From Hyphomicrobiales bacterium (lineage in GTDB: Bacteria > Pseudomonadota > Alphaproteobacteria > Rhizobiales > Xanthobacteraceae): 58,399 nucleotides of DNA. The translations under genes were made by a program, and so were the position numbers. The notes under the pieces were generated by a model. The model was given only the letters and a program-made list of their open reading frames with translations, did no database searches and was not told the DNA's origin. The stretch is taken from contig WHTM01000032.1 in the NCBI GenBank assembly GCA_009377755.1, forward strand, positions 1 to 58,399. The letters are read 5' to 3'. Below, in pieces: positions 40,273-49,345 of this stretch. Numbering within the stretch: position 1 is the stretch's first letter; every line of letters starts with the position of its first letter.

Positions 40273-41204
40273 GCGACACGGCCGGCCGCGTTGCCGATTC
40301 CACCGGCAATTGGGTCGACGGTCTCGCACCTTCCTGGTCGCGCCCATACCTCCGGCTGGCACGCCTCGACCGCCCGATCGGGTCATGGCTGCTTCTGCTG
40401 CCTTGCTGGTGGTCGGTAGGGCTCGCCGCCGTTGCCGCTGGCGACGCCTATCCCGATCCCTGGCACGTGCTGCTGTTCTTCATCGGTGCCTTTGCCATGC
40501 GGGGAGCCGGCTGCACCTGGAACGATCTGGTCGACCGCGACATCGACGGACAGGTCGAACGCACGCGCTCGCGGCCGATTCCGTCCGGACAGGTGACTGT
40601 TCCGCAGGCTGTGGCGTTCATGGTTTTGCAGACGCTGGTCGGGCTTGTCGTCCTGCTTCAGTTCAATCGCTTCGCGATCGGCGCCGGCATCGCCTCGCTG
40701 GCGATCGTGGCGGTGTATCCGTTCATGAAGCGGATCACCTACTGGCCGCAGATCTTTCTCGGCCTCGCCTTCTCGTGGGGCGCGCTGATGGGCTGGGCCG
40801 CCGCCTTCGGCCGGCTCGATGCGCCTGCCTACCTGCTCTACGCCGGGTCGATCGCCTGGGTGATCGCCTACGACACCATCTATGCGCACCAGGACAGCGA
40901 GGACGATGCGCTGGTCGGGCTCAAGTCGACGGCGTTGCTGTTCGGCGAGAACACCAAGCCGATGCTCGCGACCTTTTATGCCGTCGCCGTGGTGCTGATC
41001 GGCTTGGCGGGCTGGAACGCGGGCGCCGGACTGTTCTTCTATCTCGGGCTCACCGCCTTCGCCGCGCATCTCGCCTGGCAAGTGCTGCGCCTCGATATCG
41101 GCGATGCGGACAATTGCCTGCGGCTGTTCAAGTCGAATCGAGATGCGGGACTGATCCTGTTCGCGGCGCTCATCCTCGATGCGGCGGTGCGTTGGCCGAT
41201 TTGA
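40269..41204 (+). CDS. ubiA: 4-hydroxybenzoate polyprenyltransferase
   Basis: 311 residues with about nine membrane segments. The two Asp-rich motifs are intact: NDLVDRDIDGQVERTRSRPI (first) and YDTIYAHQDSEDDALVGLKS (second). It attaches the polyprenyl tail to 4-hydroxybenzoate in ubiquinone synthesis at the inner membrane. It overlaps the preceding gene (ATGA). A short hairpin, GACGCC-TCA-GGCGTC, lies directly after the stop at 41206-41220. Confidence 0.95.
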   Translation: MSDTAGRVADSTGNWVDGLAPSWSRPYLRLARLDRPIGSWLLLLPCWWSVGLAAVAAGDAYPDPWHVLLFFIGAFAMRGAGCTWNDLVDRDIDGQVERTRSRPIPSGQVTVPQAVAFMVLQTLVGLVVLLQFNRFAIGAGIASLAIVAVYPFMKRITYWPQIFLGLAFSWGALMGWAAAFGRLDAPAYLLYAGSIAWVIAYDTIYAHQDSEDDALVGLKSTALLFGENTKPMLATFYAVAVVLIGLAGWNAGAGLFFYLGLTAFAAHLAWQVLRLDIGDADNCLRLFKSNRDAGLILFAALILDAAVRWPI

Positions 41205-41245
41205 AGACGCCTCAGGCGTCCCGAGTTCCGTATCTGAGGCGCGGT

Positions 41246-41830
41246 TCAGTTCCGCGCGATGATCTCGCGCTCGCCACGATGCACCGGCATGCCGCCGCGG
41301 CGGCCCGCTTTGCGCCGCATCAGGATCGATGGACGCCGGCGGCGGATCGCGCCGCGCCGGCGGCGTCGGCTGACCGGCGATGCCACCCGCAGCGCGCCGA
41401 GCTGAGGAAAGGCCTCGCGCAACGCTCCGTCGGGATCGACGACCAGGAGCGGGACGCCAAGAACCTGGGCCCAGGAATGCCATTCCGCGACGATGTCGAC
41501 GCCGTCCGTGGCGGCATACAGCGGAAGCGACAGTCCTGGATCGCGATGCTCCAGCATGACGGAGACGGCGCCGGCTTCCTGCCCGCGTGGCGGCCGGACA
41601 TGCAGTGCCACGCCGAGGAACGCCCGAACCGGCAGGTTCACCGCCATGGGCATGCCGCGTACCGCCCGGCGCACGATCACGCGCTGCTGGTGCAGCTCGA
41701 TCAGCCGCAATCCGCCGTCGGCACGCTCGTCGGCCGCCGAAAATTTGACGGGAAGGGCGAAAGGGTCGAGCCGCACGTCGCGGCTCGACCCGGCGAGCGC
41801 AGGCCCGCCAGCTCCGGTTTGACGCCTCAA
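41246..41830 (-). CDS. DUF6101 family protein
   Basis: 194 residues from a TTG at 41830 with GGGAG upstream (MRRQTGAGGPALAGSSRDVR). The body LDPFALPVKFSAADERADGG, LIELHQQRVIVRRAVRGMPM, VRAFLGVALHVRP and LYAATDGVDIVAEWHSWAQV is what I know as DUF6101, an alphaproteobacterial family of unknown role near ubiA/pmbA. The C-terminal 45 residues are strongly Arg-rich (RRRRRGAIRRRRPS). No signal or membrane segment. Confidence 0.75.
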   Translation of the reverse strand: MRRQTGAGGPALAGSSRDVRLDPFALPVKFSAADERADGGLRLIELHQQRVIVRRAVRGMPMAVNLPVRAFLGVALHVRPPRGQEAGAVSVMLEHRDPGLSLPLYAATDGVDIVAEWHSWAQVLGVPLLVVDPDGALREAFPQLGALRVASPVSRRRRRGAIRRRRPSILMRRKAGRRGGMPVHRGEREIIARN

Positions 41831-42090
41831 AGCTTCGTCTCCCAGCCGGACTAGTGTTTGCCCGGTCTTGGCACGAACCTTCGCACACCGGTGACGGCAT
41901 CTGCTTAAGATGCCTGGTTAATCGGGCGTTTCGGCAGGGCCGACTGCGGCCATGCTTGACAAGAGATTGCCAAGCCGCCGCTGCGCGATGCGCCCCGCCC
42001 CGGCAAGCCTTGAACCGTCGCATCCGGGGCGCCATGTCTGGGTGGCTTGCCAGTCTCCCCCTCCCCGCCTAGCCGGATGCGGCCCGCCCG

Positions 42091-43443
42091 ATGTCATCTC
42101 TGCTTGACCTATCCGCCCTGACAACCTTGGCCGAACGGCTCGTTGCAGCGGCCCGCAAGGCCGGGGCCGATGCCGCCGACGCGGTGGCGGTCCGCGCGAT
42201 CTCGCTGTCGGTGCAAATTCGCGACCGCGGGGTCGACGAATCCGAGCGTTCCGAGGGTGACGATGTCGGCCTGCGCGTGCTGGTGGGGCACCGTCAGGCG
42301 GTTGTCTCGACCAACGACATCGCCGGCGGCGACGTTGCCGCCCTGGCGGAGCGGGCCGTGGCCATGGCGCGCGCAGCACCGGACGATCCCTATGGCGGGC
42401 TGGCCGACCCCGAGCGTCTGGCACGCGAGTTTCCACAGCTCGATCTCGTCGACCCAGACCTGCCGACCGTGGACCGGCTAGAAGATCTCGCTCGCCGCGC
42501 TGAAGCGGCAGCCTTGGCGGTCCCCGGCGTTTCGAAATCGGATGGGGCGTCCGCCTCCGCCAACGTCGGCGGGATGGTACTGGTCACGAGCCATGGCTTC
42601 CAGGGGAACTATCTGAGCTCGCGCCACGGCGTGTCGATGTCGGCGATCGCCGGCGAAGGCACTGCGATGGAGAGCGACTACGATTTCACTTCCGCACTGC
42701 ATGCCGCCGATCTTGAGACGCCGGAGGAGGTCGGACGCAAAGCCGCGCAGCGCGCCGTCGCGCGTCTCAATCCGCGCAAGGCCGCGACCCAAAAGGTTCT
42801 GGTGGTGTTCGATCCGCGCGTCGCAGGTTCGCTTGTCCGGCACCTGACCTCCGCCATCAACGGCGGCGCCATCGCGCGCAAGACCAGCTTTCTGAGCGAC
42901 AAGCGCGGCGAGCGCCTCTTCGCTCCTGGCGTTCGCATCATCGACGATCCACTGCGACCGCGCGGGCTGAGCTCACGCCCGTTCGACGCCGAAGGGGTCG
43001 CCGGCGAACGCCGCGCGCTTATCGACGATGGGGTATTAACGACCTGGCTGCTCGACAGCGCCACCGGGCGCGAGCTCGGGCTACCGACGACCGGCCACGC
43101 GCAACGCGGCGTCTCTTCGACGCCGTCGCCGGGGGCCACCAATGTGCATCTCGAGGCCGGCACGATGTCCCCCGAGGCCCTGATCGCCGGCATCGGCCGG
43201 GGTTTCTACGTCTCCGACCTCATCGGGATGGGCGTGAACATCCTCACCGGCGACTACAGCCGTGGCGCCGCGGGCTTCTGGATCGAGAACGGAGAGCGCA
43301 CCTATCCGGTCAGTGAGGTGACCATCGCCGGCCATCTCACCGATCTTTTCCGATCGCTCACGGCGGCGAACGATCTCGCGTTCCGATATGGCGTCAATGC
43401 GCCGACGGTGCGGGTGGAGGGCCTGACCGTTGCCGGACATTAG
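42091..43443 (+). CDS. pmbA: TldE/PmbA family metalloprotease-related protein
   Basis: 450 residues with the TldD/PmbA layout: RGVDESERSEGDDVGLRVLV, TNDIAGGDVAALAERAVAMA, SASANVGGMVLVTSHGFQGN, VLVVFDPRVAGSLVRHLTSA, FDAEGVAGERRALIDDGVL, PSPGATNVHLEAG, GVNILTGDYSRGAAGFWIEN and the end DLAFRYGVNAPTVRVEGL. TldE pairs with TldD to degrade or mature small peptides. It lacks the HExxxH of TldD. The TAG stop (43441-43443) is the first three bases of the flanking repeat. Confidence 0.94.
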   Translation: MSSLLDLSALTTLAERLVAAARKAGADAADAVAVRAISLSVQIRDRGVDESERSEGDDVGLRVLVGHRQAVVSTNDIAGGDVAALAERAVAMARAAPDDPYGGLADPERLAREFPQLDLVDPDLPTVDRLEDLARRAEAAALAVPGVSKSDGASASANVGGMVLVTSHGFQGNYLSSRHGVSMSAIAGEGTAMESDYDFTSALHAADLETPEEVGRKAAQRAVARLNPRKAATQKVLVVFDPRVAGSLVRHLTSAINGGAIARKTSFLSDKRGERLFAPGVRIIDDPLRPRGLSSRPFDAEGVAGERRALIDDGVLTTWLLDSATGRELGLPTTGHAQRGVSSTPSPGATNVHLEAGTMSPEALIAGIGRGFYVSDLIGMGVNILTGDYSRGAAGFWIENGERTYPVSEVTIAGHLTDLFRSLTAANDLAFRYGVNAPTVRVEGLTVAGH

Positions 43444-43600
43444 TGTGGTGGTTCAGAAGTTCTCTCTGATGCCGCCGCGAGTCCGTAAGCGAACTTCTGA
43501 ACCATAACCACACTAGATTTATGGAGTTGCCAGTGTCCTCTGAATCCGAAGTTCGCTCGCAGGACGCCGCGAAGTCAGGCGAACTTCGGATTCGGGACAC
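43441..43600 (-). repeat. CTAGTG paired-hairpin element, copy 3
   Basis: Read on the minus strand: hairpin X with arms GAATCCGAAGTTCGCC / GCGAACTTCGGATTC, linker GGCAACTCCATAAATC, hairpin Y with arms GGTTCAGAAGTTCG / GAACTTCTGAACC. Placed head to head with copy 4. Confidence 0.9.
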
Positions 43601-43766
43601 AAGTGCCCCGCTTCCGAAGTTCGTGATACATTGCAGCACCCTCCGACACGAACTTCGGAAGCAAAGGGGCACTAGCAAGTCTATGATTCTAGTGCCGCTT
43701 TCGATTTGAAGTTCCTGAATGAGATTGCCGCAAGTGGTGCAGGAACTCCAAATCGGCGGCACTAGC
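43601..43766 (+). repeat. CTAGTG paired-hairpin element, copy 4
   Basis: Hairpin X with arms CTTCCGAAGTTCGTG / CACGAACTTCGGAAG, linker GCAAGTCTATGATTC, hairpin Y with arms GATTTGAAGTTCCT / AGGAACTCCAAATC, ending CGGCACTAG. The ATG of the cysQ frame (43719) lies in the loop of hairpin Y. Confidence 0.9.
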
Positions 43767-44561
43767 GTCGTCGTCACCGAGCGCCGCCAGCAGACGGAGC
43801 GCCTCGCGCACGCCGTGCGCGAGGCTGGCATCCTGGCGCTGAAGACGTTCCGCGGGACGATCAAGAGCTGGATCAAGGACAAGAATTCACCGGTCTCCGA
43901 AGCAGACATGGCCGTCAACGATCTGCTGCACGACCGGCTCAGCGGCGCGGACTTCGGCTGGCTGTCGGAGGAGAGTGTCGACGATCCGCTGCGGCTGGCG
44001 GCGCGCCAGGTCTGGGTGGTCGACCCGATCGACGGCACGCGGGCCTATCTCGCCGGGCTGCCCGATTGGACCATCGCGGCGGCCCTGGTGGAAAACGGCC
44101 GTCCGGTGGCGGCCGCGATCTATGCGCCGGTGGCGGCCGAACTGTTCACCGCCACAGCCGGCGCTGGGGCCTGGTGCAACGGCCGTGCGATAATGACAAC
44201 TGACGGGGCTGCGCTGGATGGGGCGCGGGTTGCCGGCCCGCGCAGCTATCTTGAACGGCTCCAGGCGGCCGGCCCGACAATCGTGGCAACGCCAAGGGTG
44301 CATTCGCTGGCGCTCCGCTTCACACGCGTCGCGCAGGGCACGCTCGATGCCGCCATGGCCTCCGAAAACAGCCACGATTGGGATCTTGCGGCTGCCGATC
44401 TTTTGGTGCACGAAGCCGGCGGGCTCCTGACGACGTTTTCCGGACGAGGTTTGACGTATAATCGGCCTGAAACCATGCACGAGGCTCTCGTTGCGGCCGG
44501 ACGCGGACGTCACGAGCAGTTGATCGGGCTCGTGCAGGCCCGTCGCATCCCGTTTGCCTGA
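43719..44561 (+). CDS. cysQ: 3'(2'),5'-bisphosphate nucleotidase, CysQ-like, with repeat-derived start
   Basis: The body from LAHAVREAGILALKTF is a complete inositol-monophosphatase-like CysQ: KDKNSPVSEADMAVNDLLHD, GWLSEESVDDPLRLAARQVW, the metal motif WVVDPIDGTRAYLAGLPDW, YAPVAAELFTATAGAGAWCN and SHDWDLAAADLLVHEAGG. It removes the 3'-phosphate of adenosine 3',5'-bisphosphate. The only in-frame start (ATG 43719) and the first 16 codons (MRLPQVVQELQIGGTS) come from the repeat and resemble no CysQ. The native start appears to have been replaced. Confidence 0.88.
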   Translation: MRLPQVVQELQIGGTSVVVTERRQQTERLAHAVREAGILALKTFRGTIKSWIKDKNSPVSEADMAVNDLLHDRLSGADFGWLSEESVDDPLRLAARQVWVVDPIDGTRAYLAGLPDWTIAAALVENGRPVAAAIYAPVAAELFTATAGAGAWCNGRAIMTTDGAALDGARVAGPRSYLERLQAAGPTIVATPRVHSLALRFTRVAQGTLDAAMASENSHDWDLAAADLLVHEAGGLLTTFSGRGLTYNRPETMHEALVAAGRGRHEQLIGLVQARRIPFA

Positions 44562-44579
44562 CGCCGCAAGGATGGCAAG

Positions 44580-44831
44580 ATGTCGAGCCAACCCTCACAG
44601 CAATTGCCGCATCTCGTATTCGGCGGCGAGCTGATCAGCCTCGACGGCGTCGAGTTCAAGAATCTTTCGAACCTCGATATCGTCGGCATCTATCCCAACT
44701 ACGCGACCGCCTACGCGGTCTGGAAGGCCAAGGCGCAGCAGACCGTCGATAATGCGCAGATGCGGTACTTCATCGTTCATCTGCACCGGCTGCTCGATCC
44801 GGACGCGGCGGATCGCGCCAAGGCGCGCTGA
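44580..44831 (+). CDS. DUF4170 family protein
   Basis: 83 residues: HLVFGGELISLDGVEFKNLS, LDIVGIYPNYATAYAVWKAK and YFIVHLHRLLDP. This is the DUF4170 pattern, an alphaproteobacterial small protein found between cysQ and the DUF374 acyltransferase in related genomes. The function is unknown; its constant place in a lipid A/Kdo gene block suggests an envelope-linked role. It lies 18 bases after cysQ and 7 bases before the acyltransferase gene. Confidence 0.88.
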   Translation: MSSQPSQQLPHLVFGGELISLDGVEFKNLSNLDIVGIYPNYATAYAVWKAKAQQTVDNAQMRYFIVHLHRLLDPDAADRAKAR

Positions 44832-44838
44832 CGGCGGG

Positions 44839-45567
44839 ATGCGACGCGTGGGCGTTTTATCGAGGAAGCGAATACTTGCCGCACCATGGTTCCAGCAGGC
44901 GACGGGCAACGCCGTGGCCGAATACATCCGGCTGGTCTGGAACACTGGTCGCTTCATTATCGAACCGCGCGACATCTACGAGCGTTTCGCAGCCGAGCAG
45001 CCGGTCATAGCGGCGATGTGGCACGGCCAGCACATGCTGATGCCGTTCGTGCGGCGTGATCCGCTCCGGGCCAAGGTGCTGATCTCGCGTCACCGGGACG
45101 GCGAACTCAACGCCATCGCGGCCAAACGGCTCGGGCTGGAAACGATCCGCGGCTCCGGCGACCATGGCGCTGAATTCCATCGCAAGGGCGCGGTTTCCGG
45201 ATTCATGGCGATGCTGTCGGCACTCGACGACAACTGCAACATCGGGCTCACCGCCGATGTGCCGAAGGTCTCGCGCGTCGTCGGCCGCGGCATCATCATG
45301 CTCGCACGGGAATCCGGGCGCCCGATCTTTCCGGTCGGGATCGCGACACGATGGCGGATCCAGTTGAACAACTGGGATCGATCCTGCATCAATCTGCCGT
45401 TCAGCCGCGGTGCCCTGGTTGTCGGCGAGCCCCTTCACGTACCCAAGGACCTGGATGATAGCACCACGCAAGCGGCACGGAGCCGGCTCGGCGACGCGCT
45501 CGACGCCGTCACGGCACGCGCCAACGCACTTGCCGGCGGCCGCCGTGGCGAGGCCTCGCGTGGCTGA
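44839..45567 (+). CDS. DUF374 lysophospholipid acyltransferase-family protein
   Basis: 242 residues from ATG 44839. Core segments VIAAMWHGQHMLMPFVRRDP (the WHG motif of DUF374), VLISRHRDGELNAIAAKRLG, ETIRGSGDH, NIGLTADVPKVSRVVGRGII and GRPIFPVGIATRW. Proteins of this family sit beside waaA in alphaproteobacteria and resemble lipid A secondary acyltransferases (LpxL-like). The acyl acceptor is unproven. Overlaps waaA by 8 bases. Confidence 0.88.
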   Translation: MRRVGVLSRKRILAAPWFQQATGNAVAEYIRLVWNTGRFIIEPRDIYERFAAEQPVIAAMWHGQHMLMPFVRRDPLRAKVLISRHRDGELNAIAAKRLGLETIRGSGDHGAEFHRKGAVSGFMAMLSALDDNCNIGLTADVPKVSRVVGRGIIMLARESGRPIFPVGIATRWRIQLNNWDRSCINLPFSRGALVVGEPLHVPKDLDDSTTQAARSRLGDALDAVTARANALAGGRRGEASRG

Positions 45568-46864
45568 GCGGCTGCCGTTCACGCTGCATGCCTACCGGCT
45601 GCTCACGCGTGCGGCAACGCCGCTCGCGCCGCTGCTGCTCTCGTATCGGTTGCGGCGCGGCAAGGAACTACGGCTGCGTCTGGCGGAGCGCTGGGCGGAA
45701 ACGACCGTGTCGCGGCCAGCCAGCCCGCTGATCTGGGTCCACGGTGCGAGCGTTGGCGAGATCATCGCGGCGGTCGGGCTGATCGAACGGCTGAATGTGC
45801 AGGGCTTTCGCATCCTCGTCACCTCCGGTACCGTCACCTCTGCGGAGCTTGCCGCGCAGCGGATGCCGCCCGCGATGATCCACCAGTTCGTTCCGCTCGA
45901 CGCGCCGCGCTTCGTCGGCCGGTTCCTCAATCATTGGCGGCCCGACCTGGCACTGTTCATGGAATCCGATCTCTGGCCGAACATGATTCTCGCCGCCGAC
46001 GCGCGCCGCATTCCGATGATCCTCGTCAATGGACGGCTGTCGGAGCAATCGTTCCGCCGCTGGCAGCGTGTGCCGCGGACGATCGCCGCGCTGCTGCAAC
46101 GCTTTCAGCTCTGTCTCGCGCAATCGCAGGACGACGCACGGCGATACGCCACGTTGGGCGCGGCGGTAAACATCACCGGGAACCTCAAGATCGATGTGGC
46201 GCCGCCGCCCGCCGACCCGGCGGCTTTCGGCGCGATCGAAGCCGCCATTGCCGGGCGTCCGATCATCGCCGCCGCCTCGACGCATCCAGGCGAGGAAGCG
46301 ATTCTGATCGGCGTGCATCAGCGGCTGCGCGGGCAGGTGCCGAACCTGCTCACGGTGATAGCACCGCGGCATCCGGAACGCGGTCCCGACATCGCCGCCG
46401 CCGCCGAGGCGGCAGGCCTGAGGGCGCCGCTTCGGTCACGTGGACAGATGCCGGACGGAACCGGCGATATCTACATCCTCGATACGATCGGAGAACTTGG
46501 CCTGCTCTACCGGCTGGCACCGATCGTGTTTATGGGCGGATCGCTCGCCTCCCACGGCGGCCAGAATCCGATCGAGGCCGCCAAGCTCGGCGCCGCTATC
46601 CTGCACGGCCCGAATGTCTGGAATTTCGCCGAAATCTATGCCGCGCTCGATGCAGCGCATGGCGCCCGGGAGGTGGCCGACCCGGCGGCGCTGACGGCGA
46701 GGGCCCGCGACTGGCTGACCGATCCCGCTGCCAGGCAGAAGGCTGCACTCGCGGGACGCCGCACCGTCGATGCGCTGGGCGGTGCCCTGGACCGCACACT
46801 GGCGGCGCTCGATCCGTATCTGCAATCACTGCTGCCGGCACGCGGCCGGTCCGGCGATGCATGA
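45560..46864 (+). CDS. waaA: Kdo transferase (3-deoxy-D-manno-octulosonic acid transferase)
   Basis: 434 residues from GTG 45560 (VAERLPFTLHAYRLLTRAA). The glycosyltransferase-30 N-half shows the catalytic Glu segment YRLRRGKELRLRLAERW, then WVHGASVGEIIAAVGLIERL, VTSGTVTSAELAAQRMP and LFMESDLWPNMILAADARRI. The C-half shows AASTHPGEEAIL, IAPRHPERG and FMGGSLASHGGQNPIEAAKL. It transfers Kdo to lipid IVA. Coupled on both sides: 8-base overlap with the acyltransferase and 8-base overlap with lpxK. Confidence 0.95.
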   Translation: MAERLPFTLHAYRLLTRAATPLAPLLLSYRLRRGKELRLRLAERWAETTVSRPASPLIWVHGASVGEIIAAVGLIERLNVQGFRILVTSGTVTSAELAAQRMPPAMIHQFVPLDAPRFVGRFLNHWRPDLALFMESDLWPNMILAADARRIPMILVNGRLSEQSFRRWQRVPRTIAALLQRFQLCLAQSQDDARRYATLGAAVNITGNLKIDVAPPPADPAAFGAIEAAIAGRPIIAAASTHPGEEAILIGVHQRLRGQVPNLLTVIAPRHPERGPDIAAAAEAAGLRAPLRSRGQMPDGTGDIYILDTIGELGLLYRLAPIVFMGGSLASHGGQNPIEAAKLGAAILHGPNVWNFAEIYAALDAAHGAREVADPAALTARARDWLTDPAARQKAALAGRRTVDALGGALDRTLAALDPYLQSLLPARGRSGDA

Positions 46865-47852
46865 GCCCGGCTTCTGGCGTCGACGTCCCGGCACCGCAGC
46901 GGCGCTGCTGACGCCGCTTGCCGCAGGCTACGGTGCGGTGGCGGCCTGGCGCCTGCGCCAACCTGGGAAGCGCGCCGGCGTGCCGGTGATCTGCATCGGC
47001 AATCTCACTCATGGCGGCGCCGGCAAGACGCCCACAGCTCTCGCGGTCGGCGAATTGCTGAGGACCGCGGATTCGCAGCCGTTCTTCCTGACCCGTGGCT
47101 ATGGCGGACGGCTCAGAGGTCCGGTGCTGGTCGATTTGGCGCGCCACGGCGCTGCGGAGGTCGGCGACGAGCCGCTCCTGCTGGCGCGGATCGCGCCGAC
47201 GATCGTCGCCCACGACCGGGTGGCGGGCGCCGCCGCCGCGCATTCTGCCGGGGCGACGGCCATCGTCATGGACGACGGCTTTCAGAACCCCTCGCTCGCC
47301 AAAGACCTGTCCATCCTCGTCGTCGACGCCGGTCGCGGGATCCGCAACGGACGCGTGTTCCCCGCAGGGCCGTTGCGGGCGCCGCTCGATGCCCAGATCG
47401 AACGCGCCCAGGCGCTGATGGTGGTCGGCGACGGTGCGGCCGCGGTCGCCCCGATCGCAGCCGCGCGTGCCCGCAAGATTCCGGTCTTTTTCGGCCGGCT
47501 GGAGCCGAATCGGCGCGACCTTGCCGCGATCGTCCTCCAGCCGGTGCTGGCGTTCTCCGGCATCGGCGTTCCCGAAAAATTCTTTGCAACGCTCGACAAT
47601 GCCGGCATCGAGGTTCGCGCCCGGCGCGCCTTCCCGGATCACCATGCCTATTCGCGGGCAGATGCCACCTCGCTCTTGGCAGACGCGAAGGCCGGCGGGC
47701 TGGTCCCCGTAACCACGGAAAAGGACATGGTTCGCCTTGCCGGCCGACCTGACACCGCCGCCTTGGCGGCCGCCGTGCGAACGCTTGCCGTCACGCTCGC
47801 GGTCGAAGACGCGGCAGGATTTACGGATCTGGTGCGGCGTGCGGCCGAATGA
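46857..47852 (+). CDS. lpxK: Tetraacyldisaccharide 4'-kinase
   Basis: 331 residues from ATG 46857. P-loop VICIGNLTHGGAGKTPTALA, FFLTRGYGGRLRGPVLVDL, GDEPLLLARIAP, the catalytic strand IVMDDGFQNPSLAKDLSILV and PAGPLRAPLDAQIERA, ending with FPDHHAYSRADATSL and VTTEKDMVRLAG. It phosphorylates the lipid A disaccharide at the 4' position. Last gene of the block cysQ - DUF4170 - DUF374 - waaA - lpxK. Confidence 0.95.
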   Translation: MHEPGFWRRRPGTAAALLTPLAAGYGAVAAWRLRQPGKRAGVPVICIGNLTHGGAGKTPTALAVGELLRTADSQPFFLTRGYGGRLRGPVLVDLARHGAAEVGDEPLLLARIAPTIVAHDRVAGAAAAHSAGATAIVMDDGFQNPSLAKDLSILVVDAGRGIRNGRVFPAGPLRAPLDAQIERAQALMVVGDGAAAVAPIAAARARKIPVFFGRLEPNRRDLAAIVLQPVLAFSGIGVPEKFFATLDNAGIEVRARRAFPDHHAYSRADATSLLADAKAGGLVPVTTEKDMVRLAGRPDTAALAAAVRTLAVTLAVEDAAGFTDLVRRAAE

Positions 47853-47867
47853 CCGCCAACGGCCGGA

Positions 47868-48101
47868 TCAGGCCTTCGCGTCCGCCTGCAACGGGTGATG
47901 CCGCTGCATCACGGCCTCGGGGCTGACATAGGCCTCCTGCAGGTCGACGCTCCAGTATTTCAGCTCTTCGAGCGGGATCGGTACGCCGGTGACGGCGCAG
48001 CGCACGAACGCTCCCGGCTTGACGACCCGGAAATCCCCGTCGAGGAACTTAACCTCCGCTTCGCCCGCCGTCGTCGCCGACCGATCAAACCGATTGAGCA
48101 T
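47868..48101 (-). CDS. DUF2093 family protein
   Basis: 77 residues from ATG 48101, with GGAGG 4 bases upstream. The pattern AEVKFLDGDFRVVKPGAFVR, CAVTGVPIPLEELKYWSVDL and QEAYVSPEAVMQRH is the DUF2093 family, usually convergent with lpxK in these bacteria. The function is unknown. One short beta-rich domain; no signal peptide. Confidence 0.9.
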   Translation of the reverse strand: MLNRFDRSATTAGEAEVKFLDGDFRVVKPGAFVRCAVTGVPIPLEELKYWSVDLQEAYVSPEAVMQRHHPLQADAKA

Positions 48102-48238
48102 CGAACCTCCGTCCCGCCACGCGGTGCAAGGGCAGTGCCACGCGGCGCAAGGAAGATAATCGTTAGGCGGATCGAGTGAAACCCACAATCCCCGTCCCGT
48201 GCTACTTTCGCCGCCCCATCGAGGAGACATGATCCGAC

Positions 48239-49345
48239 ATGCAGCCGCCATTCCGTGCCGAACATATCGGCAGCCTCCTCCGCCCTCGCCCGCTGCTCGA
48301 CCGGCGCCGCCAATATAATGCCGGAAGCATCACCCGCGCGGCCCTGACCGAGGCCGAGAACGAGGCGATCGCCGACGCGGTAGCGCTGCAAGAGCGCTCC
48401 GGCCTCAAGCTCGCCACCGACGGAGAATTCCGGCGCCGCTCCTATCACAGCTTCTTCTACCAGCAGCTCGGCGACATCTCGATCGACACCGTCGCCGGCG
48501 AGGACGCCCGCGGCGCCGGAACCGGCGGCCGTGCGGCGCAGCCGGTCGCGGTGATCAAGAGCCAGGTACAATGGACCCATCCGATCAACGTCGACGACTA
48601 CAAGTTCATCAGCGCCCGCACCAAGGCGCTGCCGAAGATCACCATCCCCGGCCCCTGCGCGCTGCATTTCCGCGGCGGCGACGCCGCCGTGCTGGCGCAT
48701 GCCTATCGTGATCTCGACACCTTCTGGAGCGACACGGTCGAGGCGTTCCGCAAGGAGCTGACGGCGCTCTACGATGCCGGCTGCCGCTACGTTCAGATCG
48801 ACGAGACCGCTTTCGCCAAGTTCGGCGACCCCGACGTGCAGGCCTCCCTCAAGGCGCGCGGCGACGACTGGGACGCGCTGATCGACGCCTATATCGACGT
48901 CACCAACCGCATGCTGCGCCGGCTGCCCGAGGACCTCCACATCGGCATGCACCTCTGCCGCGGCAATCGCGGCGGCCAGTGGCATTCCGAAGGCAGCTAC
49001 GACGACGTCGCCGACCGCCTGTTCAATGCGCTCGACATCCGCTTCTACTTCCTCGAGTACGATTCCCCGCGCGCCGGAACGTTCACGCCGCTGCGGCTGG
49101 TACCGAAGCATAAGTCCATCGTGCTCGGCCTCGTTTCGACCAAGACACCGGAATTGGAGGACATCGGCGCCCTCAAGCGCCGCGTCGAGAACGCGACCCG
49201 CTACGTCGATCTCGACCGGCTGGCGGTGAGTCCACAATGCGGCTTCGCCAGCGTCGATACCGGCAACCCGGTCACGCCGGACGCGCAGGAGGCAAAGCTG
49301 CGGCTGGTTGCGTCGCTGGCGCAGGAGATTTGGGGCACGGCGTAG
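48239..49345 (+). CDS. MetE-like (cobalamin-independent methionine synthase C-domain) protein
   Basis: 368 residues matching the single-domain UROD/MetE-like group (YxjG/YxjH type): FRAEHIGSLLRPRPLLDRR, LKLATDGEFRRRSYHSFFYQ, DAGCRYVQIDETAFAKFGDP, LHIGMHLCRGNRGGQWHSEG, FYFLEYDSPRAGTFTPLRLV and RLAVSPQCGFASV. The zinc site would be the conserved His/Cys in GMHLCRGN, the Glu in FLEYD and Cys in SPQCGF. It probably transfers a methyl or other group to or from a thiol; not the full-length MetE. The GAGGAG box precedes it. Confidence 0.85.
   Translation: MQPPFRAEHIGSLLRPRPLLDRRRQYNAGSITRAALTEAENEAIADAVALQERSGLKLATDGEFRRRSYHSFFYQQLGDISIDTVAGEDARGAGTGGRAAQPVAVIKSQVQWTHPINVDDYKFISARTKALPKITIPGPCALHFRGGDAAVLAHAYRDLDTFWSDTVEAFRKELTALYDAGCRYVQIDETAFAKFGDPDVQASLKARGDDWDALIDAYIDVTNRMLRRLPEDLHIGMHLCRGNRGGQWHSEGSYDDVADRLFNALDIRFYFLEYDSPRAGTFTPLRLVPKHKSIVLGLVSTKTPELEDIGALKRRVENATRYVDLDRLAVSPQCGFASVDTGNPVTPDAQEAKLRLVASLAQEIWGTA

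Noticed and set aside
40310-42035. Very long frames on both strands over ubiA and DUF6101
   Set aside because: Low-complexity translations without domains. They arise from the high GC content.
48102-48238. Riboswitch (SAM or cobalamin) before the MetE-like gene
   Set aside because: The gap of 137 bases is shared with a divergent gene and shows none of the conserved boxes of these riboswitches.
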